From Nocardia sp. NBC_00403 (lineage in GTDB: Bacteria; Actinomycetota; Actinomycetes; Mycobacteriales; Mycobacteriaceae), in contig NZ_CP107939.1 in assembly GCF_036046055.1 (NCBI RefSeq), positions 2,666,001 to 2,730,000 on the forward strand: a stretch of 64,000 nucleotides of DNA, given 5' to 3'. The translations under genes were made by a program, and so were the position numbers. Positions 36,974 through 45,463 of the stretch are shown here, in pieces. Numbering within the stretch: the first letter of the stretch is position 1; every line of letters begins with the position of its first letter. Below the pieces are notes generated by a model. It was not told where the DNA came from. It saw nothing but the letters and a program-made list of their open reading frames with translations, and did no database searches.

Positions 36974-37858
36974 GTGGACACCGAGCTCGACACCGATTCG
37001 CCCGCCGCCGACGAGGTCGCCCTTGCCAGGGAACGAGAGCTGGTCGCGCGCGCGGTGGCCGGTGACAGCGCGGCGATTTCCGATGTCGTCCGCCAGTTGC
37101 AGGACCCGCTGTATCGGCTGGCTTTGCGCATGGTGTGGCGACCGGCCGAGGCGGAGGACGCGACGCAGGAGATCCTGCTGCGGGTGGTCGGCAATCTCTC
37201 GACTTGGCGCGCCGAAGCGAAGCTGCTCACCTGGGCCTACCGCATCGGTGTCAACTATCTGCTGAATCTGCGCAGGCAGACCCCGCAGGAGGCAGCGCAG
37301 CTGAGCCTCGACACCTTTCGGGAAGGCTTGGCCGACGGGCTCGCCGCCGAGGACTATCGCGGGCCGGAGTCCGCGTTGCTCTCGGCCGAGGTGCGCCTCA
37401 ACTGCAGCCAGGCCATGCTGCAGTGCCTGGCCCGTGACGAGCGCATCGCCTTCGTGCTCGGCGAGGTCTTCGAGCTGAGTTCCGCCGATGCCGCGTGGAT
37501 CCTCGAGGTCACCGCACCCGCCTATCGAAAGCGGTTGGAGCGGGCCAAGAAGCGCATCGGCACCTTCCTGAACGCAACGTGTGGGGTCGCGAATCCCGAG
37601 GCTTTCTGCCGCTGCTCGCGGCGGGTGAACAGGGCGGTGGAACTCGGCAGGATCGATCCGCGCCAACCGCGGTTCGCGATGCATTCGATCAGTGCGGGCG
37701 GCCGCACGGTGACCGAGGCCGAGGATCAGATGATCCGGCTGCACGACGCGGCCGCGGTACTGCGCGCGCATCCCGATTACGCCGCGCCGGAGGCGAAAAT
37801 GCAGGCGATTTCCGGGTTGCTGGACTCCGGGCGGTTCCCACTGCTCGATATGAAGTGA
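36974..37858 (+). CDS. ECF-type RNA polymerase sigma factor with Cys-rich C-terminal segment
   Basis: 294 residues from GTG 36974. Region 2: LQDPLYRLALRMVWRPAEAE, DATQEILLRVVGNLSTWR, LLTWAYRIGVNYLLNLRR. Region 4 is weaker but present (LGEVFELSSADAAWILEVTA, PAYRKRLERAKKRI). About 90 extra residues follow, including CRCSRRVNRAVELGRI, a short Cys-containing motif found in one ECF subgroup. No anti-sigma gene is adjacent. The 36768-36973 spacer holds no gene. Confidence 0.88.
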   Translation: MDTELDTDSPAADEVALARERELVARAVAGDSAAISDVVRQLQDPLYRLALRMVWRPAEAEDATQEILLRVVGNLSTWRAEAKLLTWAYRIGVNYLLNLRRQTPQEAAQLSLDTFREGLADGLAAEDYRGPESALLSAEVRLNCSQAMLQCLARDERIAFVLGEVFELSSADAAWILEVTAPAYRKRLERAKKRIGTFLNATCGVANPEAFCRCSRRVNRAVELGRIDPRQPRFAMHSISAGGRTVTEAEDQMIRLHDAAAVLRAHPDYAAPEAKMQAISGLLDSGRFPLLDMK

Positions 37859-38226
37859 CGTAGGTCATAGCAGTGCCGTGTCGGAGTCGGCCGACATCGT
37901 GTGTCGAAACGAGTGCAGGCAATAAAAGCCGAATCACTCCGAAAGGGGGTCGCCGTAGTATTCGCCGAAGATCGGGCGGATATCGCGTAGACGCAGGTGA
38001 AGCCGATATGCAGTGAGGAGGCCGGAACCGTGGTTCCGGGCCTCACTCGTTCCGGTTCAGAGTTGGCGCAGCTTCGCGACGATATCCGGGTCGGCGATTA
38101 CTACCGGGACCCGAGGACGCCCGAGCGCTGCTCACCCCCGGCCGAGGGCATCGGCTACCCGTTCCCGATGCCCGTCGCCGCGCTCGTGGCCGACGACGCC
38201 GAGTAAGACATGGCCTGAGGCGTCGG
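37859..38226. other. Intergenic region with hairpin, no secure gene
   Basis: A strong imperfect hairpin pairs GAGGCCGGAACC with GGTTCCGGGCCTC (about 38020-38048; one-base bulge), possibly the sigma gene's terminator. A short plus-strand frame ending at 38206 (SGSELAQLRDDIRVGDYYRD) looks partly protein-like but has no family or convincing start. Confidence 0.35.
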
Positions 38227-38829
38227 TCAGTTGCCGAGCAGTTCCAGTGCCGCGATGACCAGTGGCAGCGTTCCTGCGGCGAGGCGGTATTCCCGAATCG
38301 GCTCGGCCAGCGAATTGCACTTATGCCGCGACTCGACCAGTGACGGCCGCGACACCCTGTCGGTTGTGTGGTGGCCGGCACGGCGCATGTTCGAGGTCAA
38401 TTCTCCCAGGTTCTTGACGCCGATAGCTCGTTTGAGTTGGTCCGGTGTCGCAGTGCCCCCCCGGCAGCGACCAATGCTCGAATCGCCCGTAGGCCGGTTG
38501 GGCCGAGATTGCCTATGAACCGCTGTACCGTGACCTCGTCCCACACGAACTCGTCCTCTTCGGCGATGCTTCCGGGCAGCAGCGTGCCGTTGGTTCGCAC
38601 AGTGGCAGGCGCTCGGCCAGCCGACCTGTGCGGTGAGCAGGCCCAGCTGCAACCGCATCTCGAGGGTCATCGGTACCGAGTTGGCAACCATCGCGTAGTG
38701 CAGCTGCTCACGTGCCACTCGCGGGGCATCGATCTCCATCGGCATCACGATAGGCCAGATCGCCACTGGTCCAATCGAATTCAATCCGACCGGACCCTTG
38801 AACGCGGGCACCCCATCGGCCGAGATCAC
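38227..38829 (-). pseudogene. Frameshifted hypothetical protein gene
   Basis: Protein-like sequence switches frame twice. GPVAIWPIVMPMEIDAPRVA through LLTAQVGWP is in one frame, EEDEFVWDEVTVQRFIGNLG and PTGLRAIRALVAAG in the second, then TPDQLKRAIGVKNLGELTSN through AALELLGN back in the first. The second switch is at a run of seven C (38456-38462). The reconstructed product is about 200 residues with helical, HTH-like spacing but no recognised family. Either a decayed gene or two assembly indels. Confidence 0.5.
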
Positions 38830-38868
38830 CTACAGCGAGGGGGTGTCTCCTGTTGGGGAGTCTTGCGG

Positions 38869-39148
38869 TCAGCAGGACGTCTGGAACGGGAAGCACGGCT
38901 GCGGCGGGGCAGTCGGCTGCGCGGGCGCGACGGTCGACGGCACCACGGCGGTGTCGGCCGGCCTGTCGGTGGATCTCATGTCGGTAAGGGTCAGCACGAC
39001 CAGCAGGAGGATCACGCCGCCCACGAGCGCCCCGAGGGCCCACAGGATCGGCGTGGGCGATGCACTGCGGTAGCCGTGGAAGTACGGAGACCGGGTTGCG
39101 CCCCCGTCGGGGTGCGCGTCGGTCAGTGAAGCGGACGGACCCCCTCAC
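38869..39148 (-). pseudogene. Small membrane protein gene with a probable 5' frameshift
   Basis: The frame reads DGGATRSPYFHGYRSASPTP, one TM segment (ILWALGALVGGVILLLVVLT) and a Pro/Thr/Ala-rich exterior ending QPCFPFQTSC. It has no start codon in frame. Removing one G from the five-G run at 39140-39144 would join it to a GTG at 39148. It lies directly upstream of the frameshifted gene at 38227-38829, on the same strand. Confidence 0.4.
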
Positions 39149-39344
39149 GTGACTCCCGCCTACCCGTCCCCTCCGAGAATGCGGCCGCACGGCTTCATAC
39201 CCATGACCGCCAGTATGGCGCGAGGGTCCGACACGATCGGCCGGTCAGCGAGCCGTGAGAGGGTGTTCATCCGTCGATAAGGTTCACGTACCGCTGAGTC
39301 CGGCTGTGCCGCAGACCATATCGCTAGTCTCTGCCCAGGCGCCG

Positions 39345-39473
39345 GTGTTGATGAAGCTGTCGGGACATACCTCGGTATGCAGCCTCGCGAAGTACGCGCG
39401 GATCTCCGACCAGGGACTGCGACGCTATCGGGCCGACGGCGACCCGGCGGCGCGTCGGCGGTCGGGTCGCTGA
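39345..39473 (+). pseudogene. C-terminal relic of a tyrosine site-specific recombinase (integrase)
   Basis: VLMKLSGHTSVCSLAKYARI is the C-terminal catalytic segment of phage-type integrases (L-GH-S box plus the nucleophile Tyr of KYAR), followed by a normal tail (DQGLRRYRADGDPAARRR). The upstream Arg/His boxes are missing, so only the last 40 residues remain. It indicates that the 38-44 kb stretch once carried an integrated element. Confidence 0.65.
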
Positions 39474-39485
39474 TCCGAGCGCCGG

Positions 39486-39917
39486 TCACCCTGGATGCCG
39501 GTACCGGTCCACAGCGATCTCGGCCCACACGGTCTTGTGTCCGTGGTAGCGAGTGTGGGCCCATGCTGTGGCGAGTCGGTCGATCAGGATCATGCCGCGC
39601 CCGCCAGTGCGGTCAGGGGTGCGCAGGTGGGGGACACCGGGGCCGGTGTCGTCTACTTCGATGCGCAACAACTGCCGGTCCGCACGCAGTGATACCCGGG
39701 CTCGCCGTGGTGCCAGTCCGTGGCGGCGGGCGTTGGCGGCCAGCTCGTCGAACACCTGGATCGCGTCGATGACCACCATCTCCGACAGCGGCGCCAGCAA
39801 CTCGCGCACCATCGCCCGCGCCCGCGCGGGCGCGATCAGGTCGAGATCGAGATCCATCGCGACGCCGCGATCCCGGGCGCGGTGCAGATCATCGAGCACC
39901 GGTGTCGTCATGACCAT
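39486..39917 (-). CDS. Anti-sigma-factor-like ATP-binding protein (HATPase_c_2)
   Basis: 143 residues from ATG 39917, with AGGAG upstream; ATG 39911 is an alternative. N-box VIDAIQVFDELAANARRHG, G1 EVDDTGPGVP and G2 RTGGRGMILIDRLATAW form a GHKL ATP site as in RsbW/SpoIIAB-like serine kinases. Such single-domain proteins are numerous in actinobacteria; the sigma factor or anti-anti-sigma partner is not adjacent. Confidence 0.85.
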   Translation of the reverse strand: MVMTTPVLDDLHRARDRGVAMDLDLDLIAPARARAMVRELLAPLSEMVVIDAIQVFDELAANARRHGLAPRRARVSLRADRQLLRIEVDDTGPGVPHLRTPDRTGGRGMILIDRLATAWAHTRYHGHKTVWAEIAVDRYRHPG

Positions 39918-40097
39918 CACCCCTCCTGCCTCGCTAGCCGAGTGCACCGGGTCTACCCCGGTCGGAATGATCCGAAACCGTCTACCTCATGCGAAATAAC
40001 CCCCTGCACTGGTAGATGAAAATCTGTTGTGTCGGGTGTAGACATTCCGCGAGGGTCGGTATACAGTCGCTGTCGTTCGAATTGATGAGTCCAGAGG

Positions 40098-40193
40098 CCG
40101 GGCAGGTGAACTGCCCGGAACATGAAGTTCCACCGTCCCCTCCGGCGGAGAAGAAAATTCCGGTGCAGTCGGCCGGACCGCCGGAGGGGGACG
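40098..40193. other. Two strong hairpins in a 527-bp non-coding interval
   Basis: CCGGGCAG-GTGAA-CTGCCCGG (40098-40118) is a perfect 8-bp stem. CGTCCCCTCCGGCGG (40134-40148) pairs with CCGCCGGAGGGGGACG (40178-40193) with one bulged base, giving a 15-bp stem. A direct repeat of GACCGAGAAGTnAC follows. The interval 39918-40444 holds no convincing gene, and a structured untranslated leader or small RNA is possible. Confidence 0.45.
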
Positions 40194-40390
40194 AAGAAGC
40201 ACGACCGAGAAGTAACAGCGAACAAGCAAGACCGAGAAGTTACGCGGATAAGACCCGGCAATCCAGGAGGTGGTGCTCACTGAGTAGTCATTTATCAGTT
40301 CCGCGGCCCGGGAAGTGTCGGGTGCGGTGTAGTACATCGGCCCGCTCGGCCGGTGAACAGAGTTGATATCGATCCCCCCTTCGTAGATCT

Positions 40391-40420
40391 CAGGCCCCGG
40401 CGCGCATGCGCCGGGGCCTG
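40391..40420 (+). terminator. Perfect 13-bp-stem hairpin ahead of the MerR-like gene
   Basis: CAGGCCCCGGCGC and GCGCCGGGGCCTG pair perfectly around GCAT. No T-tract follows, but GC-rich hairpins without T-tracts are often called as terminators in actinobacteria. It sits 25 bp before the GTG at 40445, so it could end an upstream transcript or attenuate the MerR-like gene. Confidence 0.55.
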
Positions 40421-40444
40421 TCGATGTTGAACCCGAGAGGTGCT

Positions 40445-40801
40445 GTGCAGCAACTGAACACCAATCCCGCCGACGGTCCCAGCGCCGCGGACAAACTCGA
40501 TGACGAGGATTACGCCGCCTACAGCATGGGACGTGCCACGGAGATCCTCGGTGTCACCCAATCGTTTTTGCGCGGCCTCGACGCTGCCGAACTTTTGACC
40601 CCGCAACGTTCGGCGGGTGGGCACCGCCGCTACTCGCGCTACCAGCTGCGTATCGCCGGGCGGGTGCGCGAGCTCGTCGATGCCGGTAACGCCCTCGAGG
40701 CGGCGTGCCGCATCGTGATCCTGCAAGACCAGCTTGCCGAGGCCCAACGCCTCAACACCGACCTGCAGCACGCCCTCGACGAGCGCACCGACCCTGACTG
40801 A
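40445..40801 (+). CDS. MerR-like helix-turn-helix protein
   Basis: 118 residues from GTG 40445 (GAGAGG at 40435-40440); ATG 40424 is an in-frame alternative. AAYSMGRATEILGVTQSFLR is the winged HTH, AGGHRRYSRYQLRIAGRVRE the wing with the MerR RRY signature, followed by a dimerisation helix (VILQDQLAEAQRLNTDLQHA). No effector domain follows. Such short MerR-like proteins are common in actinobacteria and usually act as simple DNA-binding regulators. Confidence 0.82.
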   Translation: MQQLNTNPADGPSAADKLDDEDYAAYSMGRATEILGVTQSFLRGLDAAELLTPQRSAGGHRRYSRYQLRIAGRVRELVDAGNALEAACRIVILQDQLAEAQRLNTDLQHALDERTDPD

Positions 40802-40999
40802 ACCAGGGTACCGACGCCGACTGAAACCGAGAAGTGAACGTGACCGAAACACGCACCGGCCAGCTGAACGTCTTCCTTCCTCAAGCGATGGCCCCGGCTG
40901 CACCTCGCCTTCGCCGGACGCGCCCTCCGTCGTTCGAGTTGGGCTGAGAGCCGGGTGGTTAAAGATCGACCGTGGGGCTCGCACTACCCGACACCGAGG

Positions 41000-41034
41000 C
41001 CACCCACTCACCTGAGCTGCGGGTGAATGGGTGG
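41000..41034 (+). terminator. 13-bp-stem hairpin downstream of the MerR-like gene
   Basis: CCACCCACTCACC (41000-41012) pairs with GGTGAATGGGTGG (41022-41034), one mismatch, 9-nt loop. Placed 199 bp after the MerR-like stop. The rest of 40802-41384 has only a 34-codon frame from a GTG near 40839 with no recognisable product. Confidence 0.4.
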
Positions 41035-41384
41035 CCGGCGGCTACGCGCCGCGGGGGAGTTCGCACCCTTCTGTGCCCGGACGTTGCATCTGTCGAAGAC
41101 TCCCGACGACACCACTGGTGCACCGAGCCATCATCGTAGGAGCCTGGCGACCCACACGTTGCAGTGGCCGATCTACAGATTCTGAGACTTCAACCGGCGC
41201 CGGTTCTCCTTGCGCCCTAGCGCCGCGCACAAATCCGCGATTGGTCAATGACAGGCCTGGTCAGGGCAGTCTTCTCAGTGAATCGTTGATTTTACCTCGC
41301 ACGTAATCGTTTTCATTCACACGCTGCGCCATAATTTGTCAGCAGCCAAGAGCACTGAACGAAATTCTAAGGAGCGCAACCGAT

Positions 41385-42206
41385 ATGCCTTACTTCCAGA
41401 CCACCACGGACGGCACCACCCTCGCCTACGAGGAGTACGGAACCGGCGCCCCGATCGTATTCGTCGCGGGCTGGTCCCTGTATGCGGACATGTGGGAGTA
41501 CCAGTTGCACTACTTCGTGGAGCAGGGCTACCGCTGCATCCTGCTGGACCGCCGCGGGCACGGCCGCTCGGACCGCCCGGCCACCGGCTACGACGTGAAC
41601 ACTCGCGCGGACGACCTGGCCGCCCTCATCGAACACTTGGACCTGCGCGATGTCACGCTGGTGGCGCACTCAGCCGGCGGTGGCGAGGTGGTTCGCTACC
41701 TGAGCCGCCACGGTCAGGAGCGGGTGAGCCGAATCGCCTTGCTGGCGCCCGCGATTCCGTTCCTGTGCCAGACCGACGACAACCCGGTCGGTGCGCCGAA
41801 GGCGGCCCTCGAGGCGTCGATGGCGCAGTTGCGGGCCGACCGCCCGCAGTGGTTCGCCGCTCGGGCGCAGGCCTACTTCGCCACCCACCTACGGCCAGGT
41901 ACCTCGCCGGCGATCATCGATATGGAGATCCAGCGCTGCCTGTCGGCCTCTCCGTACGCCACCCTGGCGGTGCAGCGGGATCTGTTCAACTCCGATCACC
42001 GCCCCGACGTCGCCGCAGTGACCGTCCCGTTCCTGCTGCTGCACGGCCTCGCCGACCAATCGATCCCGATCGACATCAGCAGCCGGCAGGCCGTTCGGCT
42101 GGCCCCGCACGCGGTGTTGAAGGAGTACCGGGATGCCGGGCACGGCCTCTACATCACGCACGCGGCCGAGGTGAACGCCGAAATCCTCGAATTCCTGAAG
42201 AACTGA
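41385..42206 (+). CDS. Alpha/beta hydrolase, perhydrolase/non-heme haloperoxidase-like
   Basis: 273 residues from ATG 41385, with AAGGAG ten bases upstream. LLDRRGHGRSDRP, nucleophile VAHSAGGGEVVRYL (Ser near 97), acid in LLHGLADQSIP and His in GHGLYITH form the triad. The GHGRSDRP and AHSAGGGE motifs fit the cofactor-free haloperoxidase/perhydrolase subgroup. Real substrates are likely esters or lactones. Confidence 0.9.
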   Translation: MPYFQTTTDGTTLAYEEYGTGAPIVFVAGWSLYADMWEYQLHYFVEQGYRCILLDRRGHGRSDRPATGYDVNTRADDLAALIEHLDLRDVTLVAHSAGGGEVVRYLSRHGQERVSRIALLAPAIPFLCQTDDNPVGAPKAALEASMAQLRADRPQWFAARAQAYFATHLRPGTSPAIIDMEIQRCLSASPYATLAVQRDLFNSDHRPDVAAVTVPFLLLHGLADQSIPIDISSRQAVRLAPHAVLKEYRDAGHGLYITHAAEVNAEILEFLKN

Positions 42207-42557
42207 GCGAAAGCCGCGTTCCTCAGGCGAATTTCAGCGCCCGCTTGCCGGAGAACGCGGCAGACAGAACTGATCGGCTCCGCCATCACCGACCGGTGCG
42301 TCATCTCTCGGGTTCACCCGCGCAAGGGTGGAAGCCGAGCGCTGGACCGTGTTCCGGTCGCATCTGGCCCTGGAACCGTTCTCGACCTTGTCGTGGCGAT
42401 GGAAACCGCGCCGTGGTCCGCTTTTCAGGAGCGAACGTGCGCAATACCGGCAGCCAACCAAACCCCCACTTGATCGCAATCTCCCCGCGCCCAGAAGCTA
42501 CGGCATACCCGTCCGTTTTTCGGCCGATGCGACGGCTACCCCGAAAGAACACACATC
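42207..42557. other. Intergenic region without gene
   Basis: Nothing convincing on either strand. A minus-strand frame ending at about 42222 reads AAFSGKRALKFA before the stop and could be a gene tail, too short to name. Confidence 0.25.
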
Positions 42558-42787
42558 ATGGCTACCGTCGTCGTTCTCGCCTCGTTCATCAACTACAGAC
42601 ACCGGTGTCGGTGACATCCCCGTCGTCTTCTGCACGGCAATCCGACCTCCTCGTACCTGTGGCGCAACGTGCTCCCGCACGTTACGGCCAGGCGCGCTGC
42701 CTCGCACCCGATCTCATCGGCATGGGCGAATCGGGTAAGCCGGACATTGATTACCGACTTGACGACCACGCCCGGATCAGGCGGTGA
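42558..42787 (+). pseudogene. Truncated, frameshifted second haloalkane dehalogenase copy
   Basis: Starts with the same CACATCATGGCTACCGTCG context as the intact gene at 35895. MATVVVLASFINY, then (after a frame change) IPVVF, HGNPTSSYLWRNVLPHV and APDLIGMGESGKPDIDYRLD with DHARI follow the first 75 residues of the intact protein. Then it ends, abutting the TehA-like gene on the other strand. The nucleophile and His are absent, so no function is expected. Confidence 0.85.
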
Positions 42788-44018
42788 CCGGGGCGGGGCG
42801 GAGCAATGTTCCGGCCAGCAGGCCGCGGGCGGTCCGCACTGCCACTACTGCCCAAGCGCCGACCAGCACGATGTACAGCGCCACAGCGGCGGCCGCGAAC
42901 AGGTTGGCGCCGGTGTGGCTGTAGAGGATGGTGCTGCCGCTGATGCAGGTGCCGAGGGGGAAGGTGAAGCCCCACCAGGTGAGGTTGAATTTCAGTGTGC
43001 CCGCGCGGGCGGTCTTGGCGGTGACCGCGACAGCGAGCGCCAGCCACAGCATGGCGAAGCCCCAGGTGACGACGCCGAAGATGACCGAGAAGACGGTCAG
43101 GCCCTTGGCGTAGAGGTCGGGCAGGGCGGCGGGGGCGGCATTGGCCAAAAGACCTGCGGCGGTGATGGATTGGCCGAGCGGGCCGAGCACGAGCCACAAA
43201 GTGGGAACCATGCCCGTTTCGGGGATGCCGTAGTGCACCAGCCGGGACCAGATCATGGTGATGGTGACGAGCGCGGCGAACAGGCTCATGCCGAACATGG
43301 CCAGGCACAGCACAATCATGGTCAGTTGGAGCTGGCCGGCAGGGACATAGGGCACCAGCAGCGCACCCATGCCAGCCGACACCATCGGCGGCACAACGGG
43401 CATCAGCCAGCCGCCGAACGCGGCGTTCGGCTCGACGTGGTGATGGGTGAACATGCGGTAGGGAATCACGCAGGCGGTCAGCAGCCCGAGCGCGGTGCCT
43501 GCCGACCACAGCACCCAGTCCACGGTTAACGCCGCCGACAGGCCGATCACATCGCGACCGAGCAGCAGCGTGCCCGCGCCGACCGTCAGCAGCGCCATCG
43601 GGGGAGCACCGAAGAATTGCGACATCACCGGGTGGTTCCAATGATCACGCGCCGATCCGGGAAAGCGCACCCACTGCACCACCCACGCCGAACTCAGCAT
43701 CACGAGCAGCAGTGCGGCCAGCACCCACACCACAGTGGCCGCACCCCGCAGCCCAGGGAACTGCAAGGGCAGTGTGGCGGCAGCGTTGCCGACAATCCCG
43801 GTCCCCATCACAGTCGCGAACCAGTTCGGGCCGAGATGTCGCAGCCCCGCCCGGCGGCGCAGCCGTTCCTCCCGCAAGGCACTGAGCTGGTGCTGCCCGG
43901 CAGCGCCGAGCATGTCTTCGTGCACGGCTGCGAGGCGGCCGCGACGCGTGTCGTCGTGGTCGAGCTCGCCGAAGAGACGCCGCGATCCGGCGGGGTGAGG
44001 AGTCACTGTGGCGGTCAT
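42777..44018 (-). CDS. TDT/SLAC1-family (TehA-like) anion channel or transporter
   Basis: 413 residues. A charged N-terminus of about 60 residues precedes roughly ten TM segments, starting with LGPNWFATVMGTGIVGNAAA and including MSQFFGAPPMALLTVGAGTL, HHHVEPNAAFGGWLMPVVPP and WWGFTFPLGTCISGSTILYS. These are signatures of the C4-dicarboxylate/tellurite-resistance/SLAC1 group. Members move dicarboxylates, sulfite or other anions; the cargo here is unknown. Divergent from a LysR gene with a shared operator motif, a typical regulator pairing. Confidence 0.9.
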   Translation of the reverse strand: MTATVTPHPAGSRRLFGELDHDDTRRGRLAAVHEDMLGAAGQHQLSALREERLRRRAGLRHLGPNWFATVMGTGIVGNAAATLPLQFPGLRGAATVVWVLAALLLVMLSSAWVVQWVRFPGSARDHWNHPVMSQFFGAPPMALLTVGAGTLLLGRDVIGLSAALTVDWVLWSAGTALGLLTACVIPYRMFTHHHVEPNAAFGGWLMPVVPPMVSAGMGALLVPYVPAGQLQLTMIVLCLAMFGMSLFAALVTITMIWSRLVHYGIPETGMVPTLWLVLGPLGQSITAAGLLANAAPAALPDLYAKGLTVFSVIFGVVTWGFAMLWLALAVAVTAKTARAGTLKFNLTWWGFTFPLGTCISGSTILYSHTGANLFAAAAVALYIVLVGAWAVVAVRTARGLLAGTLLRPAPVTA

Positions 44019-44074
44019 GTCTCCAGCGTCGCCGCTGGCGGACGTTGCGAGTAGGCACCGCGCTCCTATGGATA

Positions 44075-44091
44075 CATAGACTCGTTCTATG
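44075..44091. promoter_or_regulatory. LysR-type operator copy 1, upstream of the TehA-like gene
   Basis: CATAGACTCGTTCTATG, palindromic at both ends (CATAGA...TCTATG), 57-73 bp upstream of the TehA-like start. It matches copy 2 at 15 of 17 positions. Confidence 0.75.
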
Positions 44092-44207
44092 TCCAGCCGT
44101 CGCGATGGCCCAGCGTGCGAAGAAGTTGGCGATAGATAGCCACATTTGGACGTTGTAGCTCACCATTTGTCACAAGACGACCGCACAGGTGGTTGAAACT
44201 GCGGCAC

Positions 44208-44238
44208 CCTGACAGCTCGGCGAATTAGAGCTGTCAGG
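44208..44238. repeat. 11-bp perfect inverted repeat
   Basis: CCTGACAGCTC and GAGCTGTCAGG around a 9-nt loop, in the middle of the 510-bp divergent region. It may terminate a short transcript or form a regulatory hairpin. Confidence 0.5.
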
Positions 44239-44241
44239 CGC

Positions 44242-44358
44242 ATGATCACCGTTCCACTGCAAGCGGTCTTTGCGGACACCGAAGTAGTAGCTGACCCCTG
44301 CGGATGTGGCACCTGTGACGATTGCAATCGCAGCACTGTAGAGCGCAAGCGCGGCTAG
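44242..44358 (+). CDS. Possible 38-residue cysteine-rich mini-protein
   Basis: ATG 44242 to TAG 44358. It contains CGCGTCDDC (C-x-C-x2-C-x2-C, residues 20-28), a metal-binding-like cluster in an otherwise polar peptide ending VERKRG. Only a weak AGG precedes the start. The frame continues after the stop with RSTVSDHLHRKRIRAY, so it could instead be a decayed larger gene. Confidence 0.25.
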   Translation: MITVPLQAVFADTEVVADPCGCGTCDDCNRSTVERKRG

Positions 44359-44515
44359 AGGTTACGTGGTGCCGTGCGATCCACGGTGTCGGACCACCTG
44401 CACCGCAAGAGGATTCGCGCGTACGCCGCTCGCATCGACGGCATACCCTGGTGTGAGCACACTTCGCTGCTGCGTGCTGCCAATTGCGTTCCGAAGGGTT
44501 ATCGGACACCGATGA

Positions 44516-44532
44516 CATAGGCTCGATCTATG
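44516..44532. promoter_or_regulatory. LysR-type operator copy 2, overlapping the lysR start codon
   Basis: CATAGGCTCGATCTATG; its last three bases are the ATG of the LysR gene. This placement allows direct autorepression and is consistent with a leaderless or very short-leader transcript. Confidence 0.75.
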
Positions 44533-45438
44533 CCGCTGTCGCCGCGCGTCCCAGATCTGGCTGCCCTCGACCTGCTGCTCTCGGTAATCGAGCTGGGCAG
44601 CCTGGGCCGGGCGGCAGAGGCGCACGGCATTAGTCAGCCGTCGGCGTCCTCGCGCATCCGCTATCTGGAGAAGCTCGTCGGCCTGCCGGTGCTGGAGCGC
44701 ACGACTCTCGGCTCCCGGCCCACACCAGCGGGTGCGCTCATCGCTGAATGGGCGCGCACCGTGGTCGACGCCGCCGGGCAACTCGACGCGGGCATCGACA
44801 CTTTGCGGGCCGAACGTGACTCCCGCCTTCGCGTTGCTGCCAGCCAGACTGTCGCGGAGTACCTGTTCCCCGGCTGGCTGATGACCTTGCGCGCCGCCGC
44901 TCCCGAGACCACCATTGCCTTGGAATCCGGCAATTCCGTCGAGGTCGCGCACGCCGTGCTCGACGGCAAGGCCGCCATCGGGTTCATCGAGAGTCCGCAG
45001 AACTTCCGCGGCATCGAAAGTCATACCGTCGCGCGGGACCACCTGGTCGTCGTGGTGGCCCCGCAGCACGGCTGGGCCCGGCACGGCGCGGTCGCCCTCG
45101 AAGCACTCGCCGAAACCCCGCTGATCCAGCGCGAAGTCGGGTCGGGCACCCGAACCTGGTTCGAGCATGCGATCTCGCGCAGCATCCCGGGCTGGCAGCC
45201 GACCGTTGCTTTGGAGCTGTCCTCGACGACTGCCATCAAAACCGCGGTCGCCTCGGGGGTAGGTCCCGCAGTCCTCAGCTCGTTGGCCGTCGCCGCGGAG
45301 ATCACCGCAGGCACCCTGGTCTCGCCTACCGTGACCGGCCTCGATCTCGCCCGCACTCTGCGTGCCATCTGGCCGAGCGGTCAGCGCCTGACCGGCCCCG
45401 CCCGCGATCTCTACACCATCGCTCGCCGCACCCAGTAG
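44530..45438 (+). CDS. LysR-family transcriptional regulator (TehA partner)
   Basis: 302 residues. HTH: LSVIELGSLGRAAEAHGISQ and PSASSRIRYLEKLVGLPVLE. The substrate-binding domain includes LRVAASQTVAEYLFPGWLMT and the TAIKTAVASGVGPAVLSSLA signature. LysR genes divergent to TDT channels are a recurring pair, and the two matching 17-bp motifs here support direct control of both genes. Confidence 0.93.
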   Translation: MPLSPRVPDLAALDLLLSVIELGSLGRAAEAHGISQPSASSRIRYLEKLVGLPVLERTTLGSRPTPAGALIAEWARTVVDAAGQLDAGIDTLRAERDSRLRVAASQTVAEYLFPGWLMTLRAAAPETTIALESGNSVEVAHAVLDGKAAIGFIESPQNFRGIESHTVARDHLVVVVAPQHGWARHGAVALEALAETPLIQREVGSGTRTWFEHAISRSIPGWQPTVALELSSTTAIKTAVASGVGPAVLSSLAVAAEITAGTLVSPTVTGLDLARTLRAIWPSGQRLTGPARDLYTIARRTQ

Positions 45439-45463
45439 CGCTGCTGCACAGTCGAGGCCGAAA

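Noticed and set aside
37997..38206. 69-codon plus-strand frame
   Set aside because: Passes through a strong hairpin and has no recognised family; reported only as part of the intergenic region.
40016..40366. 116-codon plus-strand frame
   Set aside because: Coincides with strong hairpins and low-complexity composition; no start signal.
44377..44440. Serine-recombinase HTH remnant
   Set aside because: Only about 16 residues resemble an HTH, too short to call separately from the upstream mini-ORF.
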